Shown here piece by piece: positions 1-10,442 of a stretch of 64,000 nt of DNA; the stretch's first letter is position 1, and each line of letters starts with the position of its first letter. Source of the DNA: Lysobacter solisilvae (GTDB taxonomy: Bacteria; Pseudomonadota; Gammaproteobacteria; Xanthomonadales; Xanthomonadaceae); the NCBI RefSeq assembly GCF_016613535.2, contig NZ_CP071518.1, forward strand, positions 1,116,001 through 1,180,000, given 5' to 3'. Under the pieces are notes generated by a model. That model did not search any database. It saw nothing but the letters and a program-made list of their open reading frames with translations, and was not told the DNA's origin. The position numbers and the translations under genes were made by a program.

Positions 1-212
1 TCGTTCTCGGCCTCGCGCAGCAGGTAGGCCATGCGGCGGCCCGAGAGCTCCTTGCCGATCGCATCGACGATCGACAGCGAGACCTGCACGTTGGTCGTCA
101 TCGTCTCGTCGAGGCCGCGGATGTCCACGCGTTCGACCTTCGCCGCGTGCGCCGCGCCGGCCATCGAAAGCAACAGGGCGGCGGCGGACAGGCGCAGGGG
201 GAATGCGGGCAT
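1..212 (-). CDS. tamA: TamA-like outer-membrane assembly factor, N-terminus only (cut by window edge)
   Basis: Only the first 70 codons are present and the gene continues off the left edge. The start is the ATG at 212. It opens with a clear Sec signal peptide (MPAFPLRLSAAALLLSMAG, then an AHA cleavage site near residue 23). The mature protein begins AKVERVDIRGLDETMTTNV, the first beta strand and helix of a POTRA domain, as in TamA/BamA-type Omp85 proteins. TamA works with TamB to insert outer-membrane proteins and move phospholipid. The match to xanthomonad TamA starts is recalled, not computed; another Omp85 member is possible because the barrel is not visible. Confidence 0.65.
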   Translation of the reverse strand, partial: MPAFPLRLSAAALLLSMAGAAHAAKVERVDIRGLDETMTTNVQVSLSIVDAIGKELSGRRMAYLLREAEN

Positions 213-466
213 CGGGGGAGGATACCGGCGTGGCGTTAACCCGGGATTAGGAAACCCGACATCGAGCGACGATGGGGCCGCGTCGTCGGCAGGGATTTCG
301 GCGCACCTGCCACCTGCCCCGCATGCGGGGGGAGGGTGTAGCCGGGCGTGACCATCGCGCTGCCCAGGACGACCCGGGCATGTCGTCCACGCCGGCGGCC
401 TTCGTGCAGACCTGCGGCGCGGGATAGCGGCCGGGACGCGTCCCGGCCACCGCCGGCGCAACCGGC

Positions 467-2571
467 CTACAGTGACAGATGCTCGATCGCCGCCACGCTA
501 CCCAGGCGGTCGCTGAGCCGCTTGAGCAGGGCCAGGCGGTTGTCGCGCACGGCCGCATCGTCCACGTTGACCATCACGCCATCAAAGAACGCATCGACCT
601 GCGGCCGCAGCGCGGCCAGGCGCGCCAGCACGGCCACGTAGTCGCGGCGGGCGAGCAGCGGATCGGTGTCGGCGACGGCGGCGTCCACGGCCTGGCCCAG
701 CGCACGCTCGGCGTCCTCACTGAAGCGGGCCGGGTCGATCGCGGTGGGCAGCGCGCCCTCGACCTTGCGCAGGATGTTGCGGATGCGCTTGTTGGCGGCG
801 GCCAGCGCGGGCGCCTCGGGCAGCTTGGCGAACTCGCCGATCGCCTTGAGGCGATGGTCGAAGTCGAGCAGCGACGCCGGCCGCAGCTCGGCCACCGCGG
901 TGAACTGCTGCGGCGGGACGTCCGCGTAATAGCCGCGCAGCCGGTCGAGGACAAACTCGCGCAGTTCGCCGACATCGGCGGCCGCGCCCACGCCCTTGTC
1001 GTTCTTCACTTCACCCACGCCGTCGCGCGCCTGCGCCAGCAGTGCGTCCAGGTCCAAGTCCAGCCCGCTCTCCACGATCGTGCGCGCCAGGCCCAGCGCG
1101 TTGCGGCGCAGCGCGAACGCATCCTTGTTGCCGGTCGGCTTCAGGCCCGCGGCAAACCCGCCGGCCAGGGTGTCCAGCCGCTCGGCGATGGCCAGCACGC
1201 GACCCAGCGCGGAGGGAGCGATCGCGTCGCCGGCGAAACGAGGCATGTACGCCTCGTCGATGGCGGCGGCCACCCCGGTGCGCGCGTCGTACGCCAGACC
1301 CTGCAGCGCGTCGTCGGCCATCGCGTAATAGCGGCCGGCGATACCCTGCAACTCGGGGAACTCGTTGACCAGTCGCGACTGCAGGTCGTTCTTGCCCAGC
1401 ATCGCGGCCTGGTGGGCCAGGGCGGGATCCACGCCTGCCTGCGGCGCGATCGCCTGCGCCAGCTTGGCCACGCGCGCGACCTTGTCAGCGACGGTGCCGA
1501 GCCTGGCCTGGTAAGTCACGCTGGCCAGGCCCGCGCCCATCGCGGCCAGGCCCTGCTTCATGTCCTCGACGAAGAAGAACTTGGCGTCGGCGAAGCGCGG
1601 GCGGATCACGCGCTCGTAGCCCTTGCGGACTTCGGCGGGATCCTTCGACTCGATGTTGGCGATGCCGACGAAACGCTCGGTGAGCCGGCCTTCGGCGGAC
1701 AGCACCGGGAAGAACTTCTGGTTGTCCTGCATGGTGGCGATCAACGCCTCCTGCGGGACCGCCAGGAACTGCGGTTCGAAGCTGCACGCGATCGCCCGCG
1801 GCCATTCGGTGAGACCGTTGACCTCTTCCAGCACACCCGCGTCGATGTGGGCGCGGCCGTTGCCGGCCACGGCGGTCTCCACTTCGGCGGTGATCCGCGT
1901 CCGGCGCTCGTCCGGATCGACCAGCACGCACGCCGCGCGCAGCGCGTCGATGTAGGCGTCGGCGTCCTGGATCCACACCGGTTTGTCGTGCATGAAGCGA
2001 TGGCCGCGGCTCATGCGGTCGGCCTTGACGCCCAGCAGCTGCACGTCGACGACATCCTTGCCCAGCAGCACGACCAGCCAGTGCACCGGTCGGGCGAACC
2101 CGTACTCGCGCGCGCCCCAGCGCATCGGCTTGGGAATGGGCATCGCGGCCACGGCCTCGGCCAGCACCTCGCCCAGCAGCGAGGCAGTGCCGGCGCCCGG
2201 CTTCACCGCGCGGTGGACGAAGCGCTCGCCCTTGCCATCGGTGGTCTTCTCCAGCGCCGTCCATTCCACGCCGGCCTTTTGCGCGAAACCCTGCAGGGCC
2301 CGGGTCGGCTCGCCGTTCGCGTCCAGTGCGATGTTGACGTAGGGCCCGAGCACTTCACTCGACTGCTCCGGCTGCATCGTCGCCACGCGCGGCAGCAGCA
2401 CGCCCAGGCGCCGAGGCGTGTACAGCGGGCGGGCGCCATCGCGTTCGACCGCGATGCCGCGCTTGTCCAGTCCCGCCAGCACGCCGTCGAAGAAGGCCTG
2501 TGCCAGGCCCGACAGCGCCTTGACCGGCAATTCCTCGGTGCCCAGTTCGATCAGCAGCGGCTGCATGTTCA

Positions 2572-2575
<4 letters not shown>
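467..2575 (-). CDS. glyS: Glycine--tRNA ligase beta subunit
   Basis: 702 residues, the normal length for the beta chain of the bacterial alpha2beta2 glycyl-tRNA synthetase, which charges tRNA-Gly in the cytoplasm. The N-terminus [18 protein letters not shown] is the family signature for tRNA recognition by GlyS, and the C-terminal third has the helical anticodon-binding region (ending near [20 protein letters not shown]). Three Met codons lie within the first four residues (MMNM). The first is used here because its ATGA overlaps the glyQ stop by four bases, which implies translational coupling. It is the downstream gene of a two-gene operon with glyQ. Confidence 0.97.
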
Positions 2576-3528
<953 letters not shown>

Positions 3529-3560
3529 GGGTACGGGAAGGCCGCGTGGCAAAGCGCGGT

Positions 3561-3566
3561 AGTATA
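3561..3566 (-). promoter_or_regulatory. Candidate -10 box for glyQS
   Basis: On the minus strand the hexamer TATACT stands out in a GC-rich spacer, 33 bases upstream of the glyQ ATG at 3528. No convincing -35 hexamer is visible 17 bases further up (CCGGCT). Position and composition make it the best promoter candidate for the operon; this is inference. Confidence 0.35.
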
Positions 3567-3687
3567 GCGGCGAGGCTCGCAGGAGCCGGGTTTTGCGGGC
3601 TTTTTCCGCGGTGCGCGGGGTGCCGCGCGCCCGTCGCCTGGCCGGCCGCCTGCCGTTCCGCTGTTGCCCGCCGCCTGGTCCATCGCC

Positions 3688-4410
3688 GTGACTTCACCCT
3701 TCCTCATCATCGAAACCGGTCAGCCGGTCGCATCCATGCGCCGTCACCGGGGTTTTCCGCACTGGATCCGCGTCGCCGCAGGCCTGCCGCGCGACGGCGC
3801 ACTGGTGGTCAACGTGCAGGGCGGCGATGCGCTGCCGACGCGGGAAGGCTTCGCCGGGGCGATCGTCACCGGCTCGGGCGCCATGGTCACCGACCGCGCG
3901 GACTGGAGCGAGGCAAGCGGGGCATGGCTGCGCGAGGCCGCGCACGAGGGCCTGCCGCTGCTGGGAATCTGCTACGGGCACCAGCTCATCGCCGATGCAC
4001 TGGGTGGCGAAGTCGGCTACCACCCGGACGGCCGGGAGATGGGCACGGTGACCCTGGAGCTGCACCCGCAGGCGAGCGAGGATCCGCTGTTCGCCGGCCT
4101 GCCGCCGACATTCCCCGCCCAGGCCACGCACCTGCAGACGGTGCTGCGCGCGCCGCCGGGCGCCACGGTCCTGGCGCGTTCCGTGCACGACGCCTGCCAC
4201 GCGTTCCGCTGGGGCGACCGGGCCTGGGGTGTGCAGTTCCACCCCGAATTCAGCGCCACGCACATGCGTGGCTACGTGCGCGCCCGCGAAGACGCGCTTA
4301 CCCGCGAAGGCCGTTGCCACAAGCAGCTGGCCCGCAGCGTCAGCGCGACACCGCATGCGCGGCGCGTGCTGCAGCGGTTCGTGCGCCATGCGCGCGGGCT
4401 GCGGCGCTGA
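3688..4410 (+). CDS. Class I glutamine amidotransferase (GMP synthase-like GATase1)
   Basis: 240 residues if started at the GTG at 3688 ([13 protein letters not shown] follows). The catalytic triad of a class I amidotransferase is visible: nucleophile Cys in [15 protein letters not shown], and His plus Glu in [15 protein letters not shown]. Such stand-alone proteins release ammonia from glutamine or hydrolyse gamma-glutamyl compounds; the acceptor is unknown because no synthetase domain is attached. It is transcribed divergently from glyQ with about 160 bp between starts. The next gene (4454) lies 43 bp downstream and is probably co-transcribed. The start is uncertain: no strong ribosome-binding site precedes the GTG, and an in-frame TTG lies at 3664. 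Confidence 0.8.
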   Translation: MTSPFLIIETGQPVASMRRHRGFPHWIRVAAGLPRDGALVVNVQGGDALPTREGFAGAIVTGSGAMVTDRADWSEASGAWLREAAHEGLPLLGICYGHQLIADALGGEVGYHPDGREMGTVTLELHPQASEDPLFAGLPPTFPAQATHLQTVLRAPPGATVLARSVHDACHAFRWGDRAWGVQFHPEFSATHMRGYVRAREDALTREGRCHKQLARSVSATPHARRVLQRFVRHARGLRR

Positions 4411-4453
4411 GCCGCGCCGCGTTCCCCGTTTTCTTTCCCCCAGAGAAATGTCC

Positions 4454-5398
4454 ATGAGCACCCGCGCCCACGGTCCGACGGCCGGCTTCCACTGGCTGCG
4501 CCGCGCGATCAATGTCGGCCGCCACAATTCCCGCGCGCTGTTCGCCGGCGCCGCGGTCCTGATGGCCGTCTGGCTGATGCCGACCGTGCTCCAGCTGGTG
4601 TTGATGGCGGCGTTCAAGCCTGGCGAGGACGTCACCATCGCCATCGGCGCCCTGATGACGCTGCTCTGGCTGGCGACGCTGGTGCCGCTGATGGGCGGCT
4701 ACCTGCGCATGATCGACGCCGGCGAGCATGGCCAGCCGGCCCACGCCCGCGACATCTTCCAGTTGTTCCGCTCCGGCGCCGCGTGGGGGGCGTGCGTGAG
4801 GTTCGCCCTGCTGATGCTGCTGGTGCACCTGCTGGTCGGCTACGTGCTGGTCACCCTGTTTGGACAGGGCGTGATGGAGTGGTACCTGGACGCGGCCGAG
4901 AAGATCCAGCAGGCCCAGCAGGCGGGCGTCGCTGCCGGCGGGACGCCGCCGCAGCTTCCGGACGCACCGTCGGGTACCGCCGGATTGGTGGGCCTGGGCA
5001 GCCTGTGGCTGCTGCTGTTCGGCTGCGCCTTCGCGATCGGGCTCGGCCAAGTCGCCATCGGGGGTCGCGGCGTGCGCGAGGCGACCGTGGACGGTTTCGC
5101 GGGCACGGCCAGGAACCTGGCGCCGCTGCTGGTGATGGCCGTGCTCGGCGTGGGCGCGATGGCCGTGGTCGCCGTGGGCATGTTCCTGGTGCTGCTGGTG
5201 GTCGGCGGCGTGGCCGGCCTGCTGCATCCGACCCTTGGGCTGGCGGCGATCCTGCCGCTCTACGTGGCCTTCCTGACCGTGCTGTACGCGGTGGTGCTCA
5301 GCGTGATGTACCAGATCTGGCGCGATGTCGCCGGCCCCGCGCCCGTCGCCGGACCCTCGCCGCCCGACCAGCTGGAACCGCACCACCTGGAGGCCTGA
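4454..5398 (+). CDS. Multi-pass inner-membrane protein (BPSS1780-like, unknown function)
   Basis: 314 residues. The start chosen is the second ATG (MSTRAHGP), preceded by AGAGAA at good spacing; an in-frame ATG lies two codons earlier at 4448. Hydrophobic segments lie near residues 30-55, 60-80, 115-140, 185-210, 225-255 and 265-290, giving about six transmembrane helices. A polar loop near residues 145-180 (EKIQQAQQAG...) faces one side. The opening GFHWLRRAINVGRHNSRALF recalls the BPSS1780 membrane family seen in xanthomonads, a family of unknown function. The C-terminal tail is Pro-rich and polar. No catalytic motif was seen. Confidence 0.65.
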   Translation: MSTRAHGPTAGFHWLRRAINVGRHNSRALFAGAAVLMAVWLMPTVLQLVLMAAFKPGEDVTIAIGALMTLLWLATLVPLMGGYLRMIDAGEHGQPAHARDIFQLFRSGAAWGACVRFALLMLLVHLLVGYVLVTLFGQGVMEWYLDAAEKIQQAQQAGVAAGGTPPQLPDAPSGTAGLVGLGSLWLLLFGCAFAIGLGQVAIGGRGVREATVDGFAGTARNLAPLLVMAVLGVGAMAVVAVGMFLVLLVVGGVAGLLHPTLGLAAILPLYVAFLTVLYAVVLSVMYQIWRDVAGPAPVAGPSPPDQLEPHHLEA

Positions 5399-5417
5399 GC
5401 CCGCCGGCCGGCGCGGC

Positions 5418-6161
5418 TCAGCCCGCGTCGGGACGGGGCGTGACCCAGCTGGCCGCCAGGATCCCGGCTTCGTAGAGGATGCACATCGGGATGGCCAGCA
5501 TCAGCTGGGACACCACGTCCGGCGGGGTGATGATCGCCGCGACGATGAATATGCCCACCACGGCGTAACCGCGCGATTCGCGCAGCTGCCGGGGCGTCAC
5601 CCAGCCCAGCAGGACCAGCACGACCAGTGCCACGGGCAGCTCGAAACTGGCGCCGAAGGCCAGGAAGATCACCAGCACGAAATCCAGGTACTTGCCGATG
5701 TCCGGCATCATCGCGACCACGTCCGGCGTGAACCGGGCGAGGAAGCCGAACACCGCGGGCAGCACCAGGAAGAATGCGAACGCGCAGCCGGCGTAGAACA
5801 GCGTCACCGCCGACACCAGCAGCGGTATCGCCAGGCGCTTCTCGCGCTGGTACAGCCCGGGCGCGACGAAGGCCCAGGCCTGGTACAGCAGCCAGGGCGC
5901 ACTGATCACCAGCGCGCAGAAGAACGCCAGCTTGACCGGCACGAAGAATCCGCCGGCGGGATCATTCGCCACCAGCTGGCCGGTGACCGGAAGCTTGTCG
6001 AGCAGCGGCTGCGCCAGCAGGGCATAGAGCTTGGCGGCGAACGGCATCAGGGCGAGAAACACCAGCAGCAGTCCGGCCACGCCGCGCAGCAGGCGTGCGC
6101 GCAACTCGATCAGGTGGTCGATGAGGCGCGGTTCGGCGGTGTCGGGCACGGTGTCATGCAT
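5418..6161 (-). CDS. tatC: Sec-independent protein translocase TatC
   Basis: 247 residues, six transmembrane segments. With TatB, TatC is the receptor for twin-arginine signal peptides of folded proteins. The N-terminus HLIELRARLLRGVAG matches the conserved cytoplasmic start that contacts the signal peptide, and the conserved P-x-L-x-x-x-x-F/Y pattern is seen around APWLLYQAWAFVAPGLYQRE. ITPPDVVSQLMLAIPMCILYE is the typical TatC C-terminal helix pair. Its ATG lies inside the end of tatB (8-bp overlap), so it is coupled to it; order tatA-tatB-tatC on the minus strand. Confidence 0.97.
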   Translation of the reverse strand: MHDTVPDTAEPRLIDHLIELRARLLRGVAGLLLVFLALMPFAAKLYALLAQPLLDKLPVTGQLVANDPAGGFFVPVKLAFFCALVISAPWLLYQAWAFVAPGLYQREKRLAIPLLVSAVTLFYAGCAFAFFLVLPAVFGFLARFTPDVVAMMPDIGKYLDFVLVIFLAFGASFELPVALVVLVLLGWVTPRQLRESRGYAVVGIFIVAAIITPPDVVSQLMLAIPMCILYEAGILAASWVTPRPDAG

Positions 6162-6591
6162 CGGGAGAACGCTCGCTGGCGCGCTGGGGCGGTGCGCCTT
6201 CGTGCCCTTCGGCCGGCGCCGGCAAATCTTCGCCGGGTACGGTGGTCTCGTGCAGTTCCTCGGCCCCGCTGGCTCCCGATGGCGCCGTCACGCCGATCGA
6301 CCGCTGCAATTCGTCGCGCGCCTGCGCCACTTCGCGCTCGATCCGCGCGCCGTCCTGCACCAGGCTGTCGCGCGCGTCTTCCAGGTCGGTGCGTGCCTGC
6401 CGGAGGCTGCGCCGCAGTTCCTCGTCGGCGAGCTCGTTCTCCAGCTCCGACTTCACCGAATACCACTGCGCGCGGGCGCGGCGTACCCACAGCCCCGCGA
6501 ACCGCGCGGCCTTCGGCAGTCGCTCGGGGCCCAGCACGACCAGGGCCACGAGGGCGATCATGAACAGTTCTGAGAAGCCGATGTCGAACAT
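6154..6591 (-). CDS. tatB: Sec-independent protein translocase TatB
   Basis: 145 residues. One N-terminal transmembrane helix (MFDIGFSELFMIALVALVVL) is followed by the GPERLP hinge and a long amphipathic, charged helix (RQARTDLEDARDSLVQ). The tail is acidic, Pro-rich and probably disordered. TatB hands signal-peptide-bound cargo from TatC to the TatA pore. The tail overlaps tatC by 8 bp; tatA lies 148 bp upstream. Confidence 0.95.
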   Translation of the reverse strand: MFDIGFSELFMIALVALVVLGPERLPKAARFAGLWVRRARAQWYSVKSELENELADEELRRSLRQARTDLEDARDSLVQDGARIEREVAQARDELQRSIGVTAPSGASGAEELHETTVPGEDLPAPAEGHEGAPPQRASERSPDA

Positions 6592-6739
6592 GCGGTCGTC
6601 AGGGACGCGGAGGGGGCCTTCGGGCCTGCGGCTGCGGGATTCCAGGGACGCTGAATGCCGGAGGCTGGAGATGCGCAGGGCGCGGCGGCGCCTTTGTCAT
6701 CCGGCGCAGGCCGGTATCTGTCCCGGCGCCCCCGCGCGA

Positions 6740-6979
6740 TCAGCGCGGAGTGCGATCGTTGTCGACGGACCGCTCGTCGCGCCGCTGCGCGTCCTCGCGT
6801 CGGGTCTCGTCAGGGAGCTGGCCGCGCGGCGCGTCCTTGTCGTCGTCCTGCATGCCCTTCTTGAAGCCTTTCACGGCCTCGCCCACGTCCTTGCCGATGT
6901 TGCCCAGGCGCTTGGTGCCGAACACGAGCACCACGATCACGAGCACGATCAGCCAGTGCCAAATACTAAAACCGCCCAT
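6740..6979 (-). CDS. tatA: Sec-independent protein translocase TatA
   Basis: 79 residues. [21 protein letters not shown] is the transmembrane helix, then the [20 protein letters not shown] hinge and amphipathic helix typical of TatA, ending in a charged tail. It forms the size-adjustable channel for folded proteins. It is first in the tatABC set. A possible -10 (TATCCT on the minus strand, about 7012-7007) lies near 30 nt upstream of the ATG at 6979. Confidence 0.95.
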   Translation of the reverse strand: MGGFSIWHWLIVLVIVVLVFGTKRLGNIGKDVGEAVKGFKKGMQDDDKDAPRGQLPDETRREDAQRRDERSVDNDRTPR

Positions 6980-7123
6980 GGGGATGCCCTGTGGATTGGG
7001 GCGTCAGGATACTCCAGCCGATGTGACTACCGGCGTGCGCGGGTTGGCAGACGGCGCTCGCGACCCGCCATCCGCCGGGTTGCACGCCCGGTCATCCGGC
7101 GACGACCGGCGCGACCTTGGGCC

Positions 7124-8023
7124 TCAGCGCGGAGTGGTGGCCGGGGCCGGCTCGGGCGGAAGCGGCTCGACGCGGGTGGCGTCGTCGGCCGGAATGTCCT
7201 GGAACGGGGCCGGCACCGGGTCGCTGGACGCCGCGCCCAGGGGCTGCGCCTGCGACGAGGCCGCTGCGGTGGCGACGGGCGCTGCGGCGGGAGCCAGCGT
7301 GGACGCACGGGTGGTGCGCGTGCCGCCGCGGCGGTCGTGGGCCAGCGCGGTGGCCTCCTCGAGCGCATCGCGGAAGCGGATGACAGCCTCGCCGGGCGGC
7401 TGCGCCGCGCGACCTTCAAAGATCATCCGCGGCGTCGTGCCCGCGCCGTAGGCCAGCTGGTTGGAAGCGTCATCGATCGACAGCACGGCGCCGTCCAGCG
7501 CGATCCCGGCGAACAGGCCGCGCGCGCGCGACCACGACCAGATCTCGGCCTTGAGCTGGCCATCGGTGGCGGTGGCGGCATTGCGACCCACCGGGCCGGC
7601 GGCCACCCCGGCATCCGCGCCCAAGGTGAGCTTGCCATTGACGATGGAATCGAGCCCGCGCTCGCCACGGAAGACCAGCACGATGTCGGACGACTGCACG
7701 CCCGCCTGCAGGCCGATGCTGCCACCGGTCAGCTTGACGAAACTGGGGCTGGACCAGCTGCCATCGGGGCTCTTCACCGACACCAGGCCGTGGCCGCGCC
7801 GACCGCCGAGCACGAGGCCGACCTTGAGCGAGTCCGGCACCACCACGATCGCGCGCGCTTCGTCGAACAGCTTGTCGGGAATGGCCGACTCGGGAATGGC
7901 CTGCACCTGCTCCAGTACGCGCACCGCGTTGAGCGCGCGCTCGTTCTGGTCGGGTGCGGCCGCCCGTGCATTGGACAGGCCGAGCGAGGCCAACAGGAGC
8001 AACAGGACGGGCAGGCGCGACAT
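7124..8023 (-). CDS. Secreted lipid-binding SYLF (Ysc84) domain protein
   Basis: 299 residues from ATG 8023, where a signal peptide begins (MSRLPVLLLLLASLGLSNARA). The frame is open further upstream through the tandem repeat, but that part is low-complexity translation of repeat DNA. Residues about 30-210 carry the SYLF domain: conserved IPDKLFDEARAIVVVPDSLK, GGRRGHGLVSVK and the VGRNAATATDG region. The SYLF fold binds phosphoinositides or other lipids; in bacteria such proteins are periplasmic or surface-associated with poorly known roles. The last 70 residues are Pro/Ala/Thr-rich and look disordered. Divergent from hemH, with the 8089-8392 repeats between. Confidence 0.85.
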   Translation of the reverse strand: MSRLPVLLLLLASLGLSNARAAAPDQNERALNAVRVLEQVQAIPESAIPDKLFDEARAIVVVPDSLKVGLVLGGRRGHGLVSVKSPDGSWSSPSFVKLTGGSIGLQAGVQSSDIVLVFRGERGLDSIVNGKLTLGADAGVAAGPVGRNAATATDGQLKAEIWSWSRARGLFAGIALDGAVLSIDDASNQLAYGAGTTPRMIFEGRAAQPPGEAVIRFRDALEEATALAHDRRGGTRTTRASTLAPAAAPVATAAASSQAQPLGAASSDPVPAPFQDIPADDATRVEPLPPEPAPATTPR

Positions 8024-8088
8024 GGACGATCTCCGGCAGCGGGGGCTGCGGTGAGCGTAGTGGCTAAGCACTGAACCGTCATGAACGC

Positions 8089-8392
8089 GCGGCCGGGCCA
8101 GGCAGAGAAAAACACCAGCGCGATGCCCAATGCCGCCCCCGCGGCCGGGCCTGGCAGAGAAAAACACCAGCGTTATGCCCAATGCCGCCCCCGCGGCCGG
8201 GCCAGGCAGAGAAAAACACCAGCGCGATGCCCAATGCCGCCCCCGCGGCCGGGCCAGGCAGAGAAAAACACCAGCGCAATTCCCAATGCCGCCCCCGCGG
8301 CAGAGGAACCCCACGCCGCAGCGCGCTTTCACCTCGAATAACGCAGCCGGCCAGGCAGAGAAAAACACCAGCGCGATGCCAATGCCGCCCCC
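8089..8392. repeat. Tandem 52-bp repeat, four units plus a detached fifth
   Basis: Four head-to-tail 52-bp units lie at 8089-8140, 8141-8192, 8193-8244 and 8245-8296. A slightly shortened fifth copy is at about 8343-8392 after a 46-bp break. Each carries the core GGCAGAGAAAAACACCAGCG followed by ATGCCCAATGCCGCCCCC. Units 2 and 4 differ by a few bases only. The unit length is not a multiple of three and no ribosome-binding site is present, so it is not coding. It fills most of the 8024-8480 spacer between the divergent SYLF and hemH genes; the rest of that spacer shows nothing recognisable. Confidence 0.95.
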
Positions 8393-8480
8393 GCCCCCGC
8401 CCGATCCACTCCAGGCCGAGGACTGTTTATCACTGCAAACCCCCAACGCGGATGACCACGCCGCGCGCGGCTGTCATCCT

Positions 8481-9506
8481 ATGCGCATGACGCAGCCCAC
8501 CCCGTTGGCAGGCCCCGCGCCCGCGAAGCCCTCCTGCGCCATCGTCCTGGTCAACCTGGGCACGCCGCAGGCGCCGACCGCGCCGGCCGTACGCCGCTAT
8601 CTGCGCGAATTCTTGTCCGACCGCCGGGTGGTCGACCTGCCACGCCTGCTGTGGTGGCCGTTGCTGAACCTGGTGATCCTGCCACTGCGCTGCACGCGGG
8701 TCGCCCGCAAGTACGCCGACGTGTGGATGCCCGACGGGTCGCCGCTGGCCGTGTTCACCCGCCGACTTGCACGGGCCGTGCAGGCGCAATGCCCCGAGCT
8801 GCGCGTCGCCGACGCGATGCGCTACGGCGAACCGGCGCTCGCGCGCGTGCTGCATGAGCTGCGCGCGCAGCACCTGGACCGGATCGTGGTCCTGCCGCTG
8901 TATCCGCAGTACTCGACCACCACCACCGCCTCGGTCCAGGACGTCGTGGCCCAGGTCACCGCGCAATGGGCCGCCGATTCCGCCGAGCCCGCACCGCAGG
9001 TCCGCACCATCGAGCAGTACGCGCAGGATGCGGACTGGGTCGAGGCGGTCGCCGCCTCGATCCGTGCGCACCGCGCGCAGCACGGCAATCCCGCGCACAT
9101 GCTGTTCTCCTTCCATGGCCTGCCGCAGCGCCTGGCCGATGCGGGCGATCCCTATCCGCAGCAGTGCCAGGCCAGCGCGCGCGCGGTTGCCGCCCGACTG
9201 GGGCTGGCCGACGAGGCGTGGTCGCTGACCTACCAGTCGCGGTTCGGACGCGAGAAATGGCTGGAGCCGTCCACCGCGGGGACATTGGACGACCTGGCCC
9301 GGCGCGGCGTGCGCCGCGTGGACGTGGTGGCGCCCGGTTTCGCGGTCGATTGCCTGGAGACGCTGGAAGAAGTGGCGAAGGAACTGGCCGGCGATTTCCG
9401 CGTCCGTGGCGGCGACCTGCGTTACATCGCCTGTCTGAACGACAGCGCGGACCATGCCCGTGCGCTCGCTGCGATCGCGCGGCGCGAACTGCAGGCGATC
9501 GCGTGA
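8481..9506 (+). CDS. hemH: Ferrochelatase
   Basis: 341 residues from ATG 8481 (MRMTQP; a second ATG two codons later is equally possible and neither has a clear ribosome-binding site). Ferrochelatase inserts Fe(II) into protoporphyrin IX, the last step of haem synthesis, at the cytoplasmic face of the membrane. Visible signatures: VNLGTPQAP at the N-terminus, [12 protein letters not shown], the metal-binding His (about 212) in FSFHGLPQR, and Glu (about 293) in [13 protein letters not shown]. The stop overlaps the GTG start of the downstream hydrolase, so the two are translationally coupled. Confidence 0.97.
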   Translation: MRMTQPTPLAGPAPAKPSCAIVLVNLGTPQAPTAPAVRRYLREFLSDRRVVDLPRLLWWPLLNLVILPLRCTRVARKYADVWMPDGSPLAVFTRRLARAVQAQCPELRVADAMRYGEPALARVLHELRAQHLDRIVVLPLYPQYSTTTTASVQDVVAQVTAQWAADSAEPAPQVRTIEQYAQDADWVEAVAASIRAHRAQHGNPAHMLFSFHGLPQRLADAGDPYPQQCQASARAVAARLGLADEAWSLTYQSRFGREKWLEPSTAGTLDDLARRGVRRVDVVAPGFAVDCLETLEEVAKELAGDFRVRGGDLRYIACLNDSADHARALAAIARRELQAIA

Positions 9507-10366
9507 TCCTGCGCGAATTCGCCCTCGACACCGCTTTCGGCCGACTCACCGGCCTGCGCGGCGGCACCGCGGGCGCGCCGCGCGTGCTGGCACTGCACGG
9601 TTGGCTCGACAACGCGGCCAGCTTCGTACCGCTGGCCGCGCACCTGCCCGACATGGAGCTGGTGGCCCTGGATCTGCCCGGCCACGGCGCCAGCGCGCAC
9701 CTGCCGTTGGGCGCCGATTACTCGCTGGCCGGCACCGTGCATGCCGTGCTCGACGTGGCCGACCTGCTCGGCTGGGATCGCTTCGCCCTGCTCGCGCACT
9801 CGATGGGCGCGGCGATCGGCAGCATCCTCAGTGCCGCGGCGCCCGAACGGGTATCGCGTTTCCTGGCCATCGAGGCGCTGGGTGCGCTGTCGGACACCGC
9901 CGATCACACCGCCGCGCGCCTGCGCGAATCCGTCGCCGCGCGCCGCGCCCTGGTGGGCAAGCGCCTGCGGGTGTTTCCCGACATCGCCACCGCGGCCCGC
10001 GCGCGCATGCAGGCCAACGGCCTGAGCGAACCGGTGGCGCGCCTGCTGGTGGAGCGCGGGCTGGTACCCGTGAATGAAGATGGCGGCCCGGCCGGTTTCA
10101 GCTGGAGCACCGATCCGCGCCTGACGATCACCACCGCCGTGCGGATGATCGAAGACCAGGTCAGCGACCTGCTGGCGCACATCGAGTGCCCGACCCGGGT
10201 GATCTACGCCGATCCACCGCCCCCGTATTTCCCCGAGGCTTTGCGCCGCTCTCGCGCCGCCCTGCTGCGGCGCGGCGAAGTGGTGGTCCTGCCGGGCTCG
10301 CACCACCTGCACATGGAGGATCCGGCAGCGGTGGCCGCCGCAATCGGTGACTTCCTGAACGGCTAG
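9503..10366 (+). CDS. Alpha/beta-fold hydrolase coupled to hemH
   Basis: 287 residues starting at GTG 9503, whose last bases overlap the hemH TGA. The alpha/beta hydrolase core is clear: [12 protein letters not shown] oxyanion-hole loop, LDLPGHGAS, nucleophile elbow [11 protein letters not shown], and a C-terminal His in [12 protein letters not shown]. The elbow reads A-H-S-M-G, not G-x-S-x-G, a tolerated variant. The catalytic acid is not obvious; D in VIYADPPPP is a candidate. The substrate is unknown. Xanthomonad genomes often place such a hydrolase after hemH (from memory). Confidence 0.85.
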   Translation: MILREFALDTAFGRLTGLRGGTAGAPRVLALHGWLDNAASFVPLAAHLPDMELVALDLPGHGASAHLPLGADYSLAGTVHAVLDVADLLGWDRFALLAHSMGAAIGSILSAAAPERVSRFLAIEALGALSDTADHTAARLRESVAARRALVGKRLRVFPDIATAARARMQANGLSEPVARLLVERGLVPVNEDGGPAGFSWSTDPRLTITTAVRMIEDQVSDLLAHIECPTRVIYADPPPPYFPEALRRSRAALLRRGEVVVLPGSHHLHMEDPAAVAAAIGDFLNG

Positions 10367-10442
10367 GCCATTCCTTCCCGCCGTCGGATCGATATGCTGG
10401 GGGCTCCGGCGCGGCTGCGACGCGCTGCTTCCTGGTGCCGCC

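Noticed and set aside
3529..3687. Possible T-box or glycine riboswitch before glyQS
   Set aside because: The leader to the likely -10 box is only about 26 nt, too short for either, and no terminator/antiterminator pair is seen.
8089..8392. Possible CRISPR array
   Set aside because: The units are directly adjacent with no unique spacers, are 52 bp long, and no cas gene is present.
8130..8480. Open frame through the 52-bp repeats in front of hemH ([16 protein letters not shown] repeats)
   Set aside because: The repeat period is not a multiple of three, so different frames give unrelated peptides from the same DNA. HemH family homology starts only after 8481.
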